DNA of 38,992 nt from positions 15,409 to 54,400 of the forward strand of contig SHNG01000169.1 of the NCBI GenBank assembly GCA_004295005.1. The letters run 5' to 3'. The notes below the pieces were generated by a model that ran no database searches, had not been told where the DNA came from, and saw only the letters and a list, made by a program, of their open reading frames with translations. The stretch comes from Gammaproteobacteria bacterium (GTDB taxonomy: Bacteria; Pseudomonadota; Gammaproteobacteria; Xanthomonadales; Rhodanobacteraceae). Every line of letters starts with the position of its first letter. The stretch's first letter is position 1. Made by a program: the position numbers and the translations under genes. This document shows, piece after piece, positions 20,376 through 30,278 of the stretch.

Positions 20376-22727
20376 TCAGTGCACGCGCCACCACGCTGAA
20401 CGCAAATCACGGCCACGCTCCGGCAAGCCCGGATTCTCGCCCAGTTCCACATGCAGGTAACCGTTGTCCGCAGTGTTGATCAACTCGATCGAACGCTCGC
20501 GGAAGCGCTCCACCAGTTCCGGATGCGGATGACCGAACTGATTGCGGAAACCTGCCGACACCAGGCCCAACCGGGGCCTGAGTGCATCAAGGAGTGCCTC
20601 CGAGCTGGCGTTGCGGCTGCCATGGTGCGCAACTCCCAATATCAATGGTTGGGCCAGTGCGGGCAGTTGATCGACAAGACTGCGATCCTCGCGCGTAGTG
20701 AGGTCTCCACTCAGCAGCAGGCTGCCGAAGCGCCCTGACACGGCAAGTACGCAGGACCGATCATTGCCACGGCTTGCGCCTCCCCCAGCGGCAAGGATCT
20801 GGAAATCAACGCCATCCCACTGCCAGCGCGTACCGCTTCTGCACGCCGTGGCCGGGACTCCCAGGCGCTCGGGCTCGCCGCTTTCAATGGGTGTATCGGG
20901 AAAGGCGCGATGCACGGCTTGCGTGCCGCCGGCATGATCGCCGTCACCGTGGCTGATCACCAGCCTGTCCAGACGGTCGACGCCGAGCGCATGCAGGGAC
21001 GGAATCACCACGGTTTCGGCGAGATCGTAACCGCTCGGATAGCGCGGTCCCGCGTCATACAACAGGCAGTGCCCGCCTGTTCGCACAAGAACAGACAGGC
21101 CCTGCCCCACATCGAACATCCACACGCCAAACCCGCCATGTTCTGCTTGCGTCCGGTGCGGCACCAGCAAGGGCAGCAGCAGGCACAGGCCCAGTCCGCG
21201 CGCGGGTACGCCGCGTGGAAGCAAGGCCCAGGCAACTCCGAGCGTGGCCAAGACAAAGGCCCAGATCGGCGCCTGGGCAAAGTAGTGCTGCGCCGCCGGC
21301 AGCGCTGCCATGACCTGCATGAGTTTCCACAGCGCCATCAGCAAGACACTTGCCCAATCCAGCAGGAGGCCGCCGACAAGCGGAAACGGCAGGATCAGCA
21401 GGCTCGCGCATAGCGTGATCGGAACCACCACGAAGCTCACCAGGGGTACAGCCATCAGGTTGGCCAAGGGTCCGACCAGCGAGCCCTGCCCGAACAACCA
21501 GACCGTGAGCGGCAACAGGGCAAGACTCAGGACCAACTGCAGGCGCGGCAGTTCACGCCATGCCGCGCGACGCACGCCCGCCGGCTGGGTCAATGTCAGC
21601 AAAATGGCGACACCGGCAAAGGACAACCAGAATCCAGCCGCCAGTACCGCCAGTGGATCGAACAGCATGATGCTCACGGCCGCAAGCGCAAGCCCGTGGC
21701 TGACGCTCACCGCTCGCCGACTCAGGCGGGCCACCAGCACCACCGCGATCATGAGCACGGTGCGTATCGTGGGCACACCCATGCCGGCCAGCAATCCGTA
21801 GCCGAGCGCGAACGCCAACGCCATGGGGGCTTCCAGAATGGGCCCGGGCACGCGCAGGGTCAGCTTCGGAAACCATTTCCACAGCCTGCGCGCGATGAGC
21901 GCACCCAGTGCAGCCAGCATGCCCACGTGCAAACCAGAGATTGCAATCAGATGGCCGATGCCGGTGGCACGCAGAACCTGCCAATTGTCCTCGCTGATGG
22001 CGTGCTGGTCTCCCACCGCCAGCGCGCGCAACAGACTGCTGGCCGTGCCCGGACCGATGCGCTCGGCAATGGCATGGCTGATCGCGCTTCGCCAGCCATC
22101 GATGCACAGCGCGTCAGCGGAGGCGATAAGGCGGCTGTCGGGCGCATTGCGGACATAGCCCACCGCCACCACGCCGTGCTGGATGGCGCCGCGCTCACTG
22201 TCGTAGCCACCCGGATTGACGAGGCCACGCGGTGGACGCAGGCGTGCGCGCAATTGCCATCGCGTACAGGGTTGCAGGACTGGCGCCCGTTCATACCAGT
22301 TCAGGCGCGCGAGTCCGCGCAGATTCACCACTCTTCCGTGCAGGCTCGCCGATTCGATTTCAAATTCGAAGCGCGTGCTTTCCGGCATCGCATCGGGCAA
22401 GCCACGGATACGGCCAACGATGTCGAAATCCTCGCCGTGCCACGCTGCCGGCAAGCGCGCATCCAGAGCAGCCTGGGCATGCAACAGGTTCAAGGCGAGG
22501 CCGAGCAGGAACCAGCCGGGCAAGCGCGCGTGGCTTCGATGGCAGATCAATGGCAGGGCAAGCAGCATGGCCACGCTGCCGCACCAGACCGGTGGAAGGG
22601 AACCCAGCAGATGCACAAGCAGCCCGCCACCGAGCATGGCCAGCGCGTGGGTGACCGTTATCTGCGGCCAGCCGAATCGTCGCCCCATGCGATTCTCCGG
22701 CGCTGTGCCGATTGTTCCCTGCCCCAT
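20376..22727 (-). CDS. comEC: DNA internalization competence protein ComEC/Rec2
   Basis: Polytopic inner-membrane channel for single-stranded DNA uptake in natural transformation, 783 aa. It has an N-terminal soluble domain (about residues 95-240) and a Competence membrane domain with GIGHLIAISGLHVGMLAALG and GYGLLAGMGVPTIRTVLM. The C-terminal metallo-beta-lactamase domain has VISHGDGDHAGG and VAHHGSRNASSE. All three parts are present, so it looks functional. It lies between lolD and exbB as in Xanthomonas. The ATG at 22685 is a possible alternative start. No other competence genes are in the window. Confidence 0.93.
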   Translation of the reverse strand: MGQGTIGTAPENRMGRRFGWPQITVTHALAMLGGGLLVHLLGSLPPVWCGSVAMLLALPLICHRSHARLPGWFLLGLALNLLHAQAALDARLPAAWHGEDFDIVGRIRGLPDAMPESTRFEFEIESASLHGRVVNLRGLARLNWYERAPVLQPCTRWQLRARLRPPRGLVNPGGYDSERGAIQHGVVAVGYVRNAPDSRLIASADALCIDGWRSAISHAIAERIGPGTASSLLRALAVGDQHAISEDNWQVLRATGIGHLIAISGLHVGMLAALGALIARRLWKWFPKLTLRVPGPILEAPMALAFALGYGLLAGMGVPTIRTVLMIAVVLVARLSRRAVSVSHGLALAAVSIMLFDPLAVLAAGFWLSFAGVAILLTLTQPAGVRRAAWRELPRLQLVLSLALLPLTVWLFGQGSLVGPLANLMAVPLVSFVVVPITLCASLLILPFPLVGGLLLDWASVLLMALWKLMQVMAALPAAQHYFAQAPIWAFVLATLGVAWALLPRGVPARGLGLCLLLPLLVPHRTQAEHGGFGVWMFDVGQGLSVLVRTGGHCLLYDAGPRYPSGYDLAETVVIPSLHALGVDRLDRLVISHGDGDHAGGTQAVHRAFPDTPIESGEPERLGVPATACRSGTRWQWDGVDFQILAAGGGASRGNDRSCVLAVSGRFGSLLLSGDLTTREDRSLVDQLPALAQPLILGVAHHGSRNASSEALLDALRPRLGLVSAGFRNQFGHPHPELVERFRERSIELINTADNGYLHVELGENPGLPERGRDLRSAWWRVH

Positions 22728-22790
22728 GCGTCTGATCCTTCCTGGATGCGCAACGCCAGCATCGTGGCCGCTTGTCTTCCCGCTTGCAAG

Positions 22791-23522
22791 TCAGGCGCTG
22801 GAAGCATTCAGTTGGTGCAGCTTGCCGGCACGCAGTTCGAACATGCGGTCCATGCGTGAAGCCATGGCGCGATCATGGGTGACCAGCACCAGCGCCGTGC
22901 CGATTTCCCGATTGAGCTCGAGCATCAGTTCATAAACCTGGGCGGCATTGGCTTCATCCAGGTTGCCGGTCGGCTCATCACCCAGTACGCAGGCCGGTCG
23001 TGTCACCAGAGCGCGCGCCACCGCCGCACGTTGGCGCTCGCCGCCGCTCATTTCTCCCGGCTTGTGCTGGAGCCGCGCGGCCAGGCCGACCCGCTCGAGC
23101 AGCTCGCTCGCACGCATCCGGGCTTCGGCAATCGGGGTGCCGCGGATCAATAGCGGCATGCACACGTTTTCCAGCGCCGTGAATTCCGGCAGCAGGTGAT
23201 GGAACTGGTAGATGAAACCGAGCGAACGGTTGCGCAGCTCGCCACGCGCACGGTCCGAGAGCCGCGACATGCTGCGTCCATCCACTTCGACCTCGCCTGC
23301 CGTGGCCGTGTCCAACCCACCCAGGATATGCAACAGGGTGCTCTTGCCGGTTCCCGAGGCGCCAACGATGGAGACCGTCTCGCCGCGCTTCACTTCGAAG
23401 CTGACCTCGCGCAGCACATCGGCGCGCAAGGAACCTTCCTGATAGACCTTGGCCAGCTTGCTGGCGCGCAAGACGATGCCTGCCGGCTGGATGGTTTTCG
23501 ACTGCATCGTGGACTCACTCAT
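22791..23522 (-). CDS. lolD: Lipoprotein-releasing ABC transporter ATPase LolD
   Basis: ATPase of the Lol system, which releases lipoproteins from the inner membrane to LolA; 243 aa. Walker A is GASGTGKST, signature MSGGERQR, Walker [12 protein letters not shown]. The ATG at 23522 overlaps the end of lolC by eight bases; a second ATG at 23507 is possible. Related to MacB-type ATPases, but the coupled LolC gene settles the function. Confidence 0.93.
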   Translation of the reverse strand: MSESTMQSKTIQPAGIVLRASKLAKVYQEGSLRADVLREVSFEVKRGETVSIVGASGTGKSTLLHILGGLDTATAGEVEVDGRSMSRLSDRARGELRNRSLGFIYQFHHLLPEFTALENVCMPLLIRGTPIAEARMRASELLERVGLAARLQHKPGEMSGGERQRAAVARALVTRPACVLGDEPTGNLDEANAAQVYELMLELNREIGTALVLVTHDRAMASRMDRMFELRAGKLHQLNASSA

Positions 23523-24756
23523 AGCGCAGCGCCGCCGCCGGTTCGATGCGCGCAGCACGCCAGGCCGGGTAGAGCGTGGCGATGATGCAGAACAAGAATG
23601 CCGTCAGGGTGATCCAGCTGACGTCACTCCACTCCAGTTGCGAGGGCACCTCGCTGATGTAGTAGACATCCGCCGAGAGAAATGAAACACCGAAGGCGTG
23701 TTCGATCCAGCGCACGATCTCGGGCAAGTTTGCCGCCAACAGCACTCCGAACAGCACGCCAAGGGCAATGCCGAGCGTGCCAACCAGAACGCCCTGCACC
23801 ATGAAAACGCCCATGATGCTGCGCGGGCTCTGGCCGAGGGTGCGCAGGATGGCGATATCGGCCTGTTTGTCGGTGACCAGCATGACCAGGGTGGACACCA
23901 GGTTGAAGGCTGCCACGGCGACAATCAGGGACAGGATCAGGAACATCACCTTTTTCTCCATGGCGATGGCCTTGAAGAAATTGCTGTGGCCCTGCATCCA
24001 GTCGGATACCCGATAAGCCTGGCCAAGTTGCCCGGAAAGCTCGCGCGCCACCGACCACGCACGAAACATGTCATCCAGGCGCAGGCGAATGCCGCTGGGG
24101 CCGTCCAGGCGATACAGGGTCTGCGCATCCTTCATGTGCACGACGGCGAGGGCACCGTCGTATTCCTGCATGCCGACCTCAAAGATGCCACTCACCGTGA
24201 AGCGCTTGAAGCGGGGCTGCACGCCCATGGGCGAGGTGCTCACCTCCGGCGTGATCAGGGTGGCATGGTCGCCCACGCTGACTCCAAGCTTCATGGCCAG
24301 TTCGCGCCCAAGGATGATGTTGAAGCTTCCGGCGCTGAGGTCATCGAGCTTGCCGACCACCATCTTGCGGTCGATTTCCGAAACATGCGGCTCGTATTCC
24401 GGCAAGACGCCACGCACGATGGCACCAGACACGCGCTCCCCTTGCAGCATGGCTTCGCGCTCGACATAGGGCGCCGCACCGAGCACATGCGGATTGCGCT
24501 CAGCACGCTCAAGCGCCTGTGGCCAGTCGCGCACGCTTTCGTCCACACCTTCCACGGTGGCGTGGGCAACCATGCCGAGAATGCGATCCTTCAACTCGCG
24601 ATCGAATCCGTTCATCACCGAAATGACGGTGATCAGCGCCGTCACCCCGACCGCAATGCCGAGAATGGACACCAGCGAAATGAACGAGATGAAATGGTTT
24701 CGACGTTTGGCCCGTGTATAGCGCAGGCCAATGAAGAACTCGAGCGGTCGGAACAT
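23515..24756 (-). CDS. lolC: Lipoprotein-releasing ABC transporter permease LolC/LolE
   Basis: Permease of 413 aa with four membrane helices: one N-terminal ([20 protein letters not shown]) and three C-terminal (about residues 270-400), with a large periplasmic domain between. The N-terminal [20 protein letters not shown] and the motif [14 protein letters not shown] are typical. Only one permease gene is present next to lolD. It may therefore act as a homodimer, or a second gene may lie elsewhere. Confidence 0.92.
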   Translation of the reverse strand: MFRPLEFFIGLRYTRAKRRNHFISFISLVSILGIAVGVTALITVISVMNGFDRELKDRILGMVAHATVEGVDESVRDWPQALERAERNPHVLGAAPYVEREAMLQGERVSGAIVRGVLPEYEPHVSEIDRKMVVGKLDDLSAGSFNIILGRELAMKLGVSVGDHATLITPEVSTSPMGVQPRFKRFTVSGIFEVGMQEYDGALAVVHMKDAQTLYRLDGPSGIRLRLDDMFRAWSVARELSGQLGQAYRVSDWMQGHSNFFKAIAMEKKVMFLILSLIVAVAAFNLVSTLVMLVTDKQADIAILRTLGQSPRSIMGVFMVQGVLVGTLGIALGVLFGVLLAANLPEIVRWIEHAFGVSFLSADVYYISEVPSQLEWSDVSWITLTAFLFCIIATLYPAWRAARIEPAAALRYE

Positions 24757-24836
24757 GCCGGGAACAATTCAGGGAGCACAGGTCCGGAATGATCGCACGC
24801 GCCGCAGCGGAGGCGTGAGCGGCCGGTAGCGGAGAC

Positions 24837-25289
24837 TCAGGCTTCCGACTTCGCCAGCGGCTCGCCGCCGGACTGCTTCGGTGTCTGGGCCAGCAGCACC
24901 AGCCACAGGCATCTGCGCAACTCGGCATCCGAATTGCCTGGCGCAAGCAGGAACCTGTGCCTCCGTCCATTGGCAGCGGAGAATTCCAGAACCAGCAGTA
25001 CGCCGCGTCGCAGGAAACCCTTGAGCTCGGCTGAATCCTCATGCCCATGCCGATCAATCAAGCGCCATCCGGAGTCGCCGTGGGCGATTCGGGTGATACC
25101 GACATTCACCCAGCCACGCAGCGAGACTGCCGCGTACAGCAAGACGACCGCCGAAAGTATTCCCTTCCATGCGCTGGCAAGACCACTCCAGGCAATGGCC
25201 AGCACGGCGATGCATGTCATCAGGACCACACCGATGCCAAGGTATCGACTGGGTCGGTAATCAAACGCGATCGCGGGTGCGGATTTCAT
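24837..25289 (-). CDS. YgfX-like small inner-membrane protein
   Basis: Protein of 150 aa with two adjacent membrane helices (YLGIGVVLMTCIAVLAIAW and KGILSAVVLLYAAVSLRGW) and a soluble C-terminal domain ending with NSDAELRRCLWLVLL. This layout, and its position directly after sdhE, match the YgfX (CptA) family, which in E. coli is encoded with SdhE. The start overlaps the sdhE end by 29 bases. The toxin role once proposed for CptA is disputed; a link to SdhE or membrane function is possible. Assigned mainly by neighbourhood and topology. Confidence 0.65.
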   Translation of the reverse strand: MKSAPAIAFDYRPSRYLGIGVVLMTCIAVLAIAWSGLASAWKGILSAVVLLYAAVSLRGWVNVGITRIAHGDSGWRLIDRHGHEDSAELKGFLRRGVLLVLEFSAANGRRHRFLLAPGNSDAELRRCLWLVLLAQTPKQSGGEPLAKSEA

Positions 25290-25506
25290 GGATCACCCTG
25301 GCCTGGTTCGCGTCATCCGGCTGTCCGCGGCCGAGCAGCCAATCCCACAGGTCCGGATCCTGGGCTTCCAGCAATCCCCCGAATCCCGTGCGCAAATCGG
25401 CAGGCGCGTGCGGATAGCGCACCTCAAGCCACCAACCGAGCAACTGATCGAGCTCGCGCGTGCCACGTCGACAACGCCAGCGCAGGGCCTTCAGGTCGGC
25501 ATCCAT
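25261..25506 (-). CDS. sdhE: Succinate dehydrogenase flavin assembly factor SdhE
   Basis: Small protein of 81 aa that helps attach FAD covalently to SdhA. The conserved motif RRGTRELD (residues about 13-20) contains the RGxxE core of the family. It starts 13 bases after the sdhB stop and overlaps the YgfX-like gene. The context confirms the call. Confidence 0.9.
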   Translation of the reverse strand: MDADLKALRWRCRRGTRELDQLLGWWLEVRYPHAPADLRTGFGGLLEAQDPDLWDWLLGRGQPDDANQARVIHEIRTRDRV

Positions 25507-25519
25507 GAGTCACGCCCGC

Positions 25520-26302
25520 TCAAGTGCGGCGTTCGACCATGAGCTTCTTGATCTCGGCTATGGCCTTGGCCGGATTGAGCCCCTTCGGGCAGGTGCGCGC
25601 ACAGTTCATGATGGTGTGGCAGCGATACAGGCGGAACGGATCTTCCAGTTGATCGAGGCGCTCACCGGTGTCTTCGTCGCGGCTGTCGGCAATCCAGCGA
25701 TAGGCTTGCAGCAGGATGGCTGGACCAAGGTAACGATCACCATTCCACCAGTAGCTTGGGCAAGACGTGGAACAGCAGGCACACAGGATGCATTCGTAGA
25801 GGCCATCGAGCCTGGCGCGATCCTGCTTGGATTGCAGGCGTTCCTTGGCCGGTGGCGCACTCTGCGTGCGCAGCCACGGCTTGATCGAAGCGTATTGCGC
25901 ATAGAAATGCGTAAGATCCGGCACCAGGTCCTTGACCACCGCCATGTGCGGCAATGGATAGATCGGCACGCCACTGCCGGAACAATCGTCTATGGCCTTG
26001 GTGCAGGCCAGGGTGTTGGTGCCATCGATGTTCATCGCACACGATCCGCAGATGCCTTCACGGCATGAACGGCGGAAGGTCAGCGTGGGATCGATCTCAT
26101 TCTTGATCTTGATCAGCGCATCAAGAACCATCGGCCCGCAGCTGGCCATGTCGATCTCGTAGGTATCGATGCGCGGATTGGCGCCGTCATCCGGATTCCA
26201 GCGATAGACGCGGAACTCGCGAACCTTCTTCGCGCCGGGCTTGGCCGGGAAACGCTTGCCCGGCTGGATCTTCGAGTTTTTCGGCAACGCAAATTCAGCC
26301 AT
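25520..26302 (-). CDS. sdhB: Succinate dehydrogenase iron-sulfur subunit
   Basis: Electron-transfer subunit of complex II, 260 aa. All three cluster motifs are present: 2Fe-2S in [13 protein letters not shown] with TLAC, 4Fe-4S in [12 protein letters not shown], and 3Fe-4S in [17 protein letters not shown]. The ATG at 26302 has GGAG about ten bases upstream. The N-terminal extension ([18 protein letters not shown]) and the [14 protein letters not shown] wording resemble alphaproteobacterial and mitochondrial subunits more than E. coli SdhB. A 118-base gap separates it from sdhA. Confidence 0.96.
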   Translation of the reverse strand: MAEFALPKNSKIQPGKRFPAKPGAKKVREFRVYRWNPDDGANPRIDTYEIDMASCGPMVLDALIKIKNEIDPTLTFRRSCREGICGSCAMNIDGTNTLACTKAIDDCSGSGVPIYPLPHMAVVKDLVPDLTHFYAQYASIKPWLRTQSAPPAKERLQSKQDRARLDGLYECILCACCSTSCPSYWWNGDRYLGPAILLQAYRWIADSRDEDTGERLDQLEDPFRLYRCHTIMNCARTCPKGLNPAKAIAEIKKLMVERRT

Positions 26303-26350
26303 GACTTGACTACTCCGCGCGGCGCTCACCGCTGATCTAATGAAGCATCA

Positions 26351-26362
26351 CGCCTGAAGGCG
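26351..26362. other. Small hairpin in the sdhA-sdhB gap
   Basis: CGCC-TGAA-GGCG stem-loop. Next to it on the left side of the gap the perfect 14-base palindrome TTGGGGGCCCCCAA follows (26375-26388). Neither is followed by a T-run in the direction of sdh transcription. Confidence 0.4.
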
Positions 26363-26392
26363 CTTGTCCCCTCTTGGGGGCCCCCAAAAAAT

Positions 26393-26421
26393 CCCGAATC
26401 CCCAATCCCGAATCCCGCCCC
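26393..26421 (-). other. Potential G-quadruplex between sdhA and sdhB
   Basis: On the minus (coding) strand five runs of three or four G follow the sdhA stop: GGGG, GGG, GGG, GGGG and GGG, with loops of one to four bases. The first run overlaps the TAG stop. This could fold as a G-quadruplex in the mRNA or the DNA. It also looks like a degenerate GGGATTC tandem repeat. Confidence 0.55.
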
Positions 26422-28211
26422 TAATACACCCTCTTCTTCGGCGGCACCACGCCGACATCGTCTGTCAGCGTGAACATGTGCACCGGACGGAATTCGAAAC
26501 TCGCCTTTCCTTTTTCATCCACCTTGACCAGGGTGTGCTTCTGCCAGTTGGCATCATCACGCTCAGGGAAATCCTCGTGTGCGTGAGCGCCCCGGCTTTC
26601 CTTGCGCTGTTCGGCGGATGTGATGGTGGCCACCGCGTTGTACAACAGGTTCTGCAGTTCGTAGGTTTCGATCAGGTCCGAATTCCACACCAGCGAGCGG
26701 TCGGAAACCTTCACATCCTCGAAGCTGGCGAAAACTTCGGCCATCTTTTGGCAGCCTTCCGACAAGGTCTTGGAAGTACGGAAGACGGCCGCATCGCTCT
26801 GCATCGTGCGCTGCATGTTGAGCCGGATTGCAGCGGTCGGCGTACCACCATTGGCGTTGCGCAACCGGTCCAGGTTGGCCAGGGCCTTGTCGCAGGCGTC
26901 ATCGGCAAGCTTGCGGTGCGCAGCGCCGGGCTTGATGGTCTGCGCGCAGCGATTGGCGACGGAGCGACCGAACACGACCAGATCCAGCAGCGAATTGGAT
27001 CCCAGTCGGTTCGCACCGTGCACGGAAACACAGGCTGCCTCGCCGATGGCATACAGTCCAGGGACCACATGATCGGGATCGTCGCCAACCCTTTGCACCA
27101 CTTCGCCGTGGTAGTTGGTTGGAATGCCACCCATGTTGTAGTGAACCGTCGGCAGCACCGGGATGGGTTGCCTGGACACATCGACGTTGGCAAAGATGCG
27201 TGCGCTCTCGGCAATGCCGGGCAGTTTTTCGTGGATCACTTCCGGCCCGAGATGGGTGAGATCGAGCAGCAGGTGGTCCTTGTGCTCGCCGACGCCACGC
27301 CCTTCGCGGATCTCGATGGTCATGGAGCGGCTGACCACGTCGCGCGAGGCCAGATCCTTGTAGTGCGGCGCATAGCGCTCCATGAAGCGCTCACCGCTGG
27401 AATTGCGCAGGATGCCGCCTTCACCGCGCACGCCTTCGGTAATCAGGCAACCGGCGCCGTAAATGCCGGTGGGATGGAACTGCACGAACTCCATGTCCTG
27501 CATGGCCAGTCCGGAGCGCAGGGCGAGACCACCGCCATCACCGGTGCAGGTGTGGGCCGAGGTTGCACTGAAATAGGCGCGGCCATAACCGCCGGTAGCC
27601 AACACCGTGCCCTGTCCGCGGAACAGGTGCAGCGTTCCTTCGGCCATGTCCAACGCGAGAACCCCACAGCAAGCACCCTGTTGGTCCCAGATCAAATCGA
27701 GCGCGAAGTACTCGATCATGAACTGCGCATCATGCGCCAGCGCCTGCTGATACAGGGTATGCAGCATGGCATGGCCGGTACGATCCGCCGCCGCGCAGGT
27801 GCGTTCGGCCGGCGGGCCTTCGCCATACCTTGTCGTCATGCCGCCAAACGGCCGCTGGTAGATCTTGCCTTCGTCGGTGCGCGAGAACGGAACGCCGTAA
27901 TGCTCAAGTTCGATGATCGCGGCCGGCGCTTCCTTGCACATGTACTCGATGGCGTCCTGGTCACCGAGCCAGTCGGAGCCCTTGATGGTGTCGAAGTAGT
28001 GGTAGCGCCAGTCGTCCTCGCCCATGTTTCCGAGCGCCGCCGAAATGCCGCCCTGCGCCGCCACGGTGTGCGAACGCGTCGGAAACACCTTGGTGATGCA
28101 GACGGTTTTCAGGCCCTTGGAAGCCAAACCAAAAGTGGCGCGCAGGCCTGCACCTCCGGCGCCAACCACCACCATGTCGAATTCGTGGGTCTGGATCTTG
28201 TAGGCAGACAT
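26421..28211 (-). CDS. sdhA: Succinate dehydrogenase flavoprotein subunit
   Basis: Catalytic subunit of complex II, 596 aa, oxidising succinate to fumarate. The FAD-binding motif [12 protein letters not shown] is near the N-terminus, and the covalent FAD attachment His is in [10 protein letters not shown]. Further conserved parts are [29 protein letters not shown] and [13 protein letters not shown]. The ATG at 28211 lies two bases after the sdhD stop with a G-rich ribosome site. The open frame upstream to 28631 is the sdhD region in another frame. Confidence 0.96.
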   Translation of the reverse strand: MSAYKIQTHEFDMVVVGAGGAGLRATFGLASKGLKTVCITKVFPTRSHTVAAQGGISAALGNMGEDDWRYHYFDTIKGSDWLGDQDAIEYMCKEAPAAIIELEHYGVPFSRTDEGKIYQRPFGGMTTRYGEGPPAERTCAAADRTGHAMLHTLYQQALAHDAQFMIEYFALDLIWDQQGACCGVLALDMAEGTLHLFRGQGTVLATGGYGRAYFSATSAHTCTGDGGGLALRSGLAMQDMEFVQFHPTGIYGAGCLITEGVRGEGGILRNSSGERFMERYAPHYKDLASRDVVSRSMTIEIREGRGVGEHKDHLLLDLTHLGPEVIHEKLPGIAESARIFANVDVSRQPIPVLPTVHYNMGGIPTNYHGEVVQRVGDDPDHVVPGLYAIGEAACVSVHGANRLGSNSLLDLVVFGRSVANRCAQTIKPGAAHRKLADDACDKALANLDRLRNANGGTPTAAIRLNMQRTMQSDAAVFRTSKTLSEGCQKMAEVFASFEDVKVSDRSLVWNSDLIETYELQNLLYNAVATITSAEQRKESRGAHAHEDFPERDDANWQKHTLVKVDEKGKASFEFRPVHMFTLTDDVGVVPPKKRVY

Positions 28212-28213
28212 GT

Positions 28214-28606
28214 TCAAGCCCCCAAAGCAATGCGAATGACGGCAAGAACGCTCGCCAGGGCAGCGAGGGCGCAGGCAAAGACAACGACCAATTGACAGGC
28301 CAGGGCACGGCCCGGTGTATGCACGTAGTCTTCGATGACCACCTGCAAACCCAGCTTGCCGTGCCAGAACATGGCCAGCAGGAAGGCAACCAGCATTACC
28401 GCATTGCACGGATGCCCAACCGTCGCGCGCGCCTGCGCATAATCGGCACCGATGAGGCTTACCAGCAATACAACCAGATAGATGGCCAGAACCAGCAAGG
28501 CCACCGCCGTCGCGCGTTGCACGATGAAATGGTGCACGCCGCTGCGCGCGGAACCCAGGCCTCGCGCATTCTTGACCGGGCTGCGCAGGGAGTCGGGCGA
28601 GTTCAT
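28214..28606 (-). CDS. sdhD: Succinate dehydrogenase membrane anchor subunit D
   Basis: Membrane subunit of 130 aa with three helices: about residues 30-52, 64-84 and 100-128. HHFIVQR precedes the first helix and a His in [17 protein letters not shown] is the likely haem b or quinone-site ligand. The ATG at 28606 overlaps the sdhC stop (ATGA). Confidence 0.9.
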   Translation of the reverse strand: MNSPDSLRSPVKNARGLGSARSGVHHFIVQRATAVALLVLAIYLVVLLVSLIGADYAQARATVGHPCNAVMLVAFLLAMFWHGKLGLQVVIEDYVHTPGRALACQLVVVFACALAALASVLAVIRIALGA

Positions 28607-28998
28607 GCGACACCTCCGCAGCAGATTGCAACCGCGCAGATGATGGCGGTCAGCACAACGCTGCCGATGACCGAAACCCATGAGCTGCGCACGAACGCGG
28701 GAATCGAAAATCCCCAGCCGGCGTCCTGAACAAGGTGCCGGATGCCATTCAACCAGTGGTAGCACAAGGCCCAGGTGAAGCCGACCATGACCAGGATGCC
28801 CGGCCAGGCTGCGAGAAGCCCGCGGGCGCAATCCCAAGCCTCCTGGCCGCTGGCCAAGGCAAGCAGCATGCCAGCCAACACAAAGGCACCGACGCTCAGC
28901 ACGATTCCGGAAGCGCGATGCAGTATGGAAGTGACCATCTGGATCTGCCAGCGATAAACCTGCAGATGCGGAGACAGCGGACGAGCGACTGGGGGCAT
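28603..28998 (-). CDS. sdhC: Succinate dehydrogenase cytochrome b556 subunit
   Basis: Membrane subunit of 131 aa. The N-terminus [26 protein letters not shown] is the classic SdhC signature, containing the quinone-site Ser and the HR pair. Three membrane helices follow, and [14 protein letters not shown] contains the haem-ligand His. The start at 28998 matches other SdhC proteins; the open frame continues to 29097 without homology. Confidence 0.93.
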   Translation of the reverse strand: MPPVARPLSPHLQVYRWQIQMVTSILHRASGIVLSVGAFVLAGMLLALASGQEAWDCARGLLAAWPGILVMVGFTWALCYHWLNGIRHLVQDAGWGFSIPAFVRSSWVSVIGSVVLTAIICAVAICCGGVA

Positions 28999-29063
28999 TT
29001 GGCTGGCCTTGTTCGTTTGGCTGGCGGCTCGGAGACCGGAGGTCGGATCCCGAACCCGGTTAC

Positions 29064-29234
29064 TCAAAAATCGATGCAACGTCCGTTCTTCTCCCAATCG
29101 CCATAGCGGGTGGGATCAGGACCTTCGCGACCACCGATCTCCTCGACCGGCTTCCCCGCGGTTTCCGACACGGTCGATTTCTCCGCTGTCGTTTCTGGCA
29201 AGGGAATTTCGGGGACTGGCTTGGTGTCTGGCAT
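29064..29234 (-). CDS. Succinate dehydrogenase assembly factor 4 family protein (DUF1674)
   Basis: Small protein of 56 aa with the C-terminal signature GPDPTRYGDWEKNGRCIDF, nearly unchanged from alphaproteobacterial and mitochondrial SDHAF4. SDHAF4 binds FAD-loaded SdhA and protects it before assembly. It begins the sdh operon, just upstream of sdhC on the same strand. ATG at 29234 is preferred; a TTG four codons earlier is possible. The N-terminal half is Pro/Glu-rich and probably disordered. Confidence 0.9.
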   Translation of the reverse strand: MPDTKPVPEIPLPETTAEKSTVSETAGKPVEEIGGREGPDPTRYGDWEKNGRCIDF

Positions 29235-29252
29235 GGCTGGATTCAAAACAAA

Positions 29253-29281
29253 AGCTTAATGCCGGTGGCGGGTCCTGACAA
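29253..29281 (-). promoter_or_regulatory. Candidate promoter of the sdh operon
   Basis: On the minus strand TTGTCA (29281-29276) and TAAGCT (29258-29253) are 17 bases apart, upstream of the SDHAF4 gene. The -35 matches 5 of 6, the -10 only about half. The gap to ygfZ is 84 bases and divergent. Confidence 0.3.
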
Positions 29282-29318
29282 CCGATGCACTGGCTTGCTT
29301 TGCGCCGACTGAGCGCTC

Positions 29319-30218
29319 ATGTTGGTCATCCAGCCCCCGTTTCAGGTGGAAATCCGCGTGCCCAAATTGCTGGCAAAGGCCGAGATCGTCGAAATCAACG
29401 GAGCGGACGCCGCCCAATTTGCGCACGCCCAGTTCTGCAGTGACGTGCTTGCCCTGCCCGAACTCCACTGGCAGATCGGCGCGTGGTTGGATGCGCAGGG
29501 ACGTGCCCGCTGCGTATTCGTGTTGTTGCGCGTGGAGGCAGACCGGCTGCTCGCCTGGCTGCCGATGGGCAGCGCGGCGACCATGGCCACCGAACTCCAG
29601 CGCTTCGTGCTGCGCGCCAAGGTCAAGCTGAGCGTGGCGCAGGGGTTCCATCTCATGGAGGACGAACCCACGCAATTGGAGAATGGACAAGTCGCTGCAA
29701 CCCACGATGGCTGGTGCTTCAATCTGCCCGGACCGGCTGCGCGCACCATGCACCTGGCCCGCAATGTCGAGCAGCAAGCCGAGGACACAGCGGCTGCTGA
29801 AACCTGGCGGCTGGCGGACGTGATGGCCGGCCTGCCCTGGCTCCATGAATCCCTCGCCTGCCAGTTCACTGCCCAGGCGTTGGGGCTTGATCGCCTGGGC
29901 GCCGCCAGCTTGGACAAGGGATGCTATCCGGGTCAGGAAATTGTCGCCCGACTGCATTTTCGCGGGGGCAACAAGCGTCATTGCATGCGCGTGGTGGGTG
30001 ACTGCGACACTCCGCCCCAGCCTGGCACCTGCGTGCTTGAAACCGCTGGCGGAACCATTGCCGGCACCATTCTTTACGCCGCAAGTCGCCAATCAGCGGG
30101 GTTTCAGGCACTTGCCGTGCTTTCAAACACCCACCCAACAGGCGCAGGATTGCATCTCGAGGGCATGCCGGGCATCAGCCTCACACTGCAAGATCTCGCG
30201 GACGCCGGATTGTCCTGA
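29319..30218 (+). CDS. ygfZ: Folate-binding Fe-S cluster/tRNA-modification protein YgfZ
   Basis: Protein of the YgfZ/GcvT-like family, up to 299 aa, cytoplasmic. The signature KGCYPGQEIVAR (around residue 204) contains the conserved Cys used in tetrahydrofolate-dependent repair or assembly of Fe-S enzymes such as MiaB. The ATG at 29319 lacks a Shine-Dalgarno. A GTG at 29358 has AGGTGG at proper spacing and is an equally good start. It is divergent from the sdh operon, whose SdhB needs Fe-S clusters. Confidence 0.9.
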   Translation: MLVIQPPFQVEIRVPKLLAKAEIVEINGADAAQFAHAQFCSDVLALPELHWQIGAWLDAQGRARCVFVLLRVEADRLLAWLPMGSAATMATELQRFVLRAKVKLSVAQGFHLMEDEPTQLENGQVAATHDGWCFNLPGPAARTMHLARNVEQQAEDTAAAETWRLADVMAGLPWLHESLACQFTAQALGLDRLGAASLDKGCYPGQEIVARLHFRGGNKRHCMRVVGDCDTPPQPGTCVLETAGGTIAGTILYAASRQSAGFQALAVLSNTHPTGAGLHLEGMPGISLTLQDLADAGLS

Positions 30219-30278
30219 CGCCAGGGTTGGCACCGTCCTTGCTACCTGATGTGAATCGATAACTGGAGGCACGACACC

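Noticed and set aside
26364-28295. 643-codon plus-strand ORF
   Set aside because: Lies fully antisense to sdhA, a certain gene. Long antisense frames are expected in GC-rich DNA.
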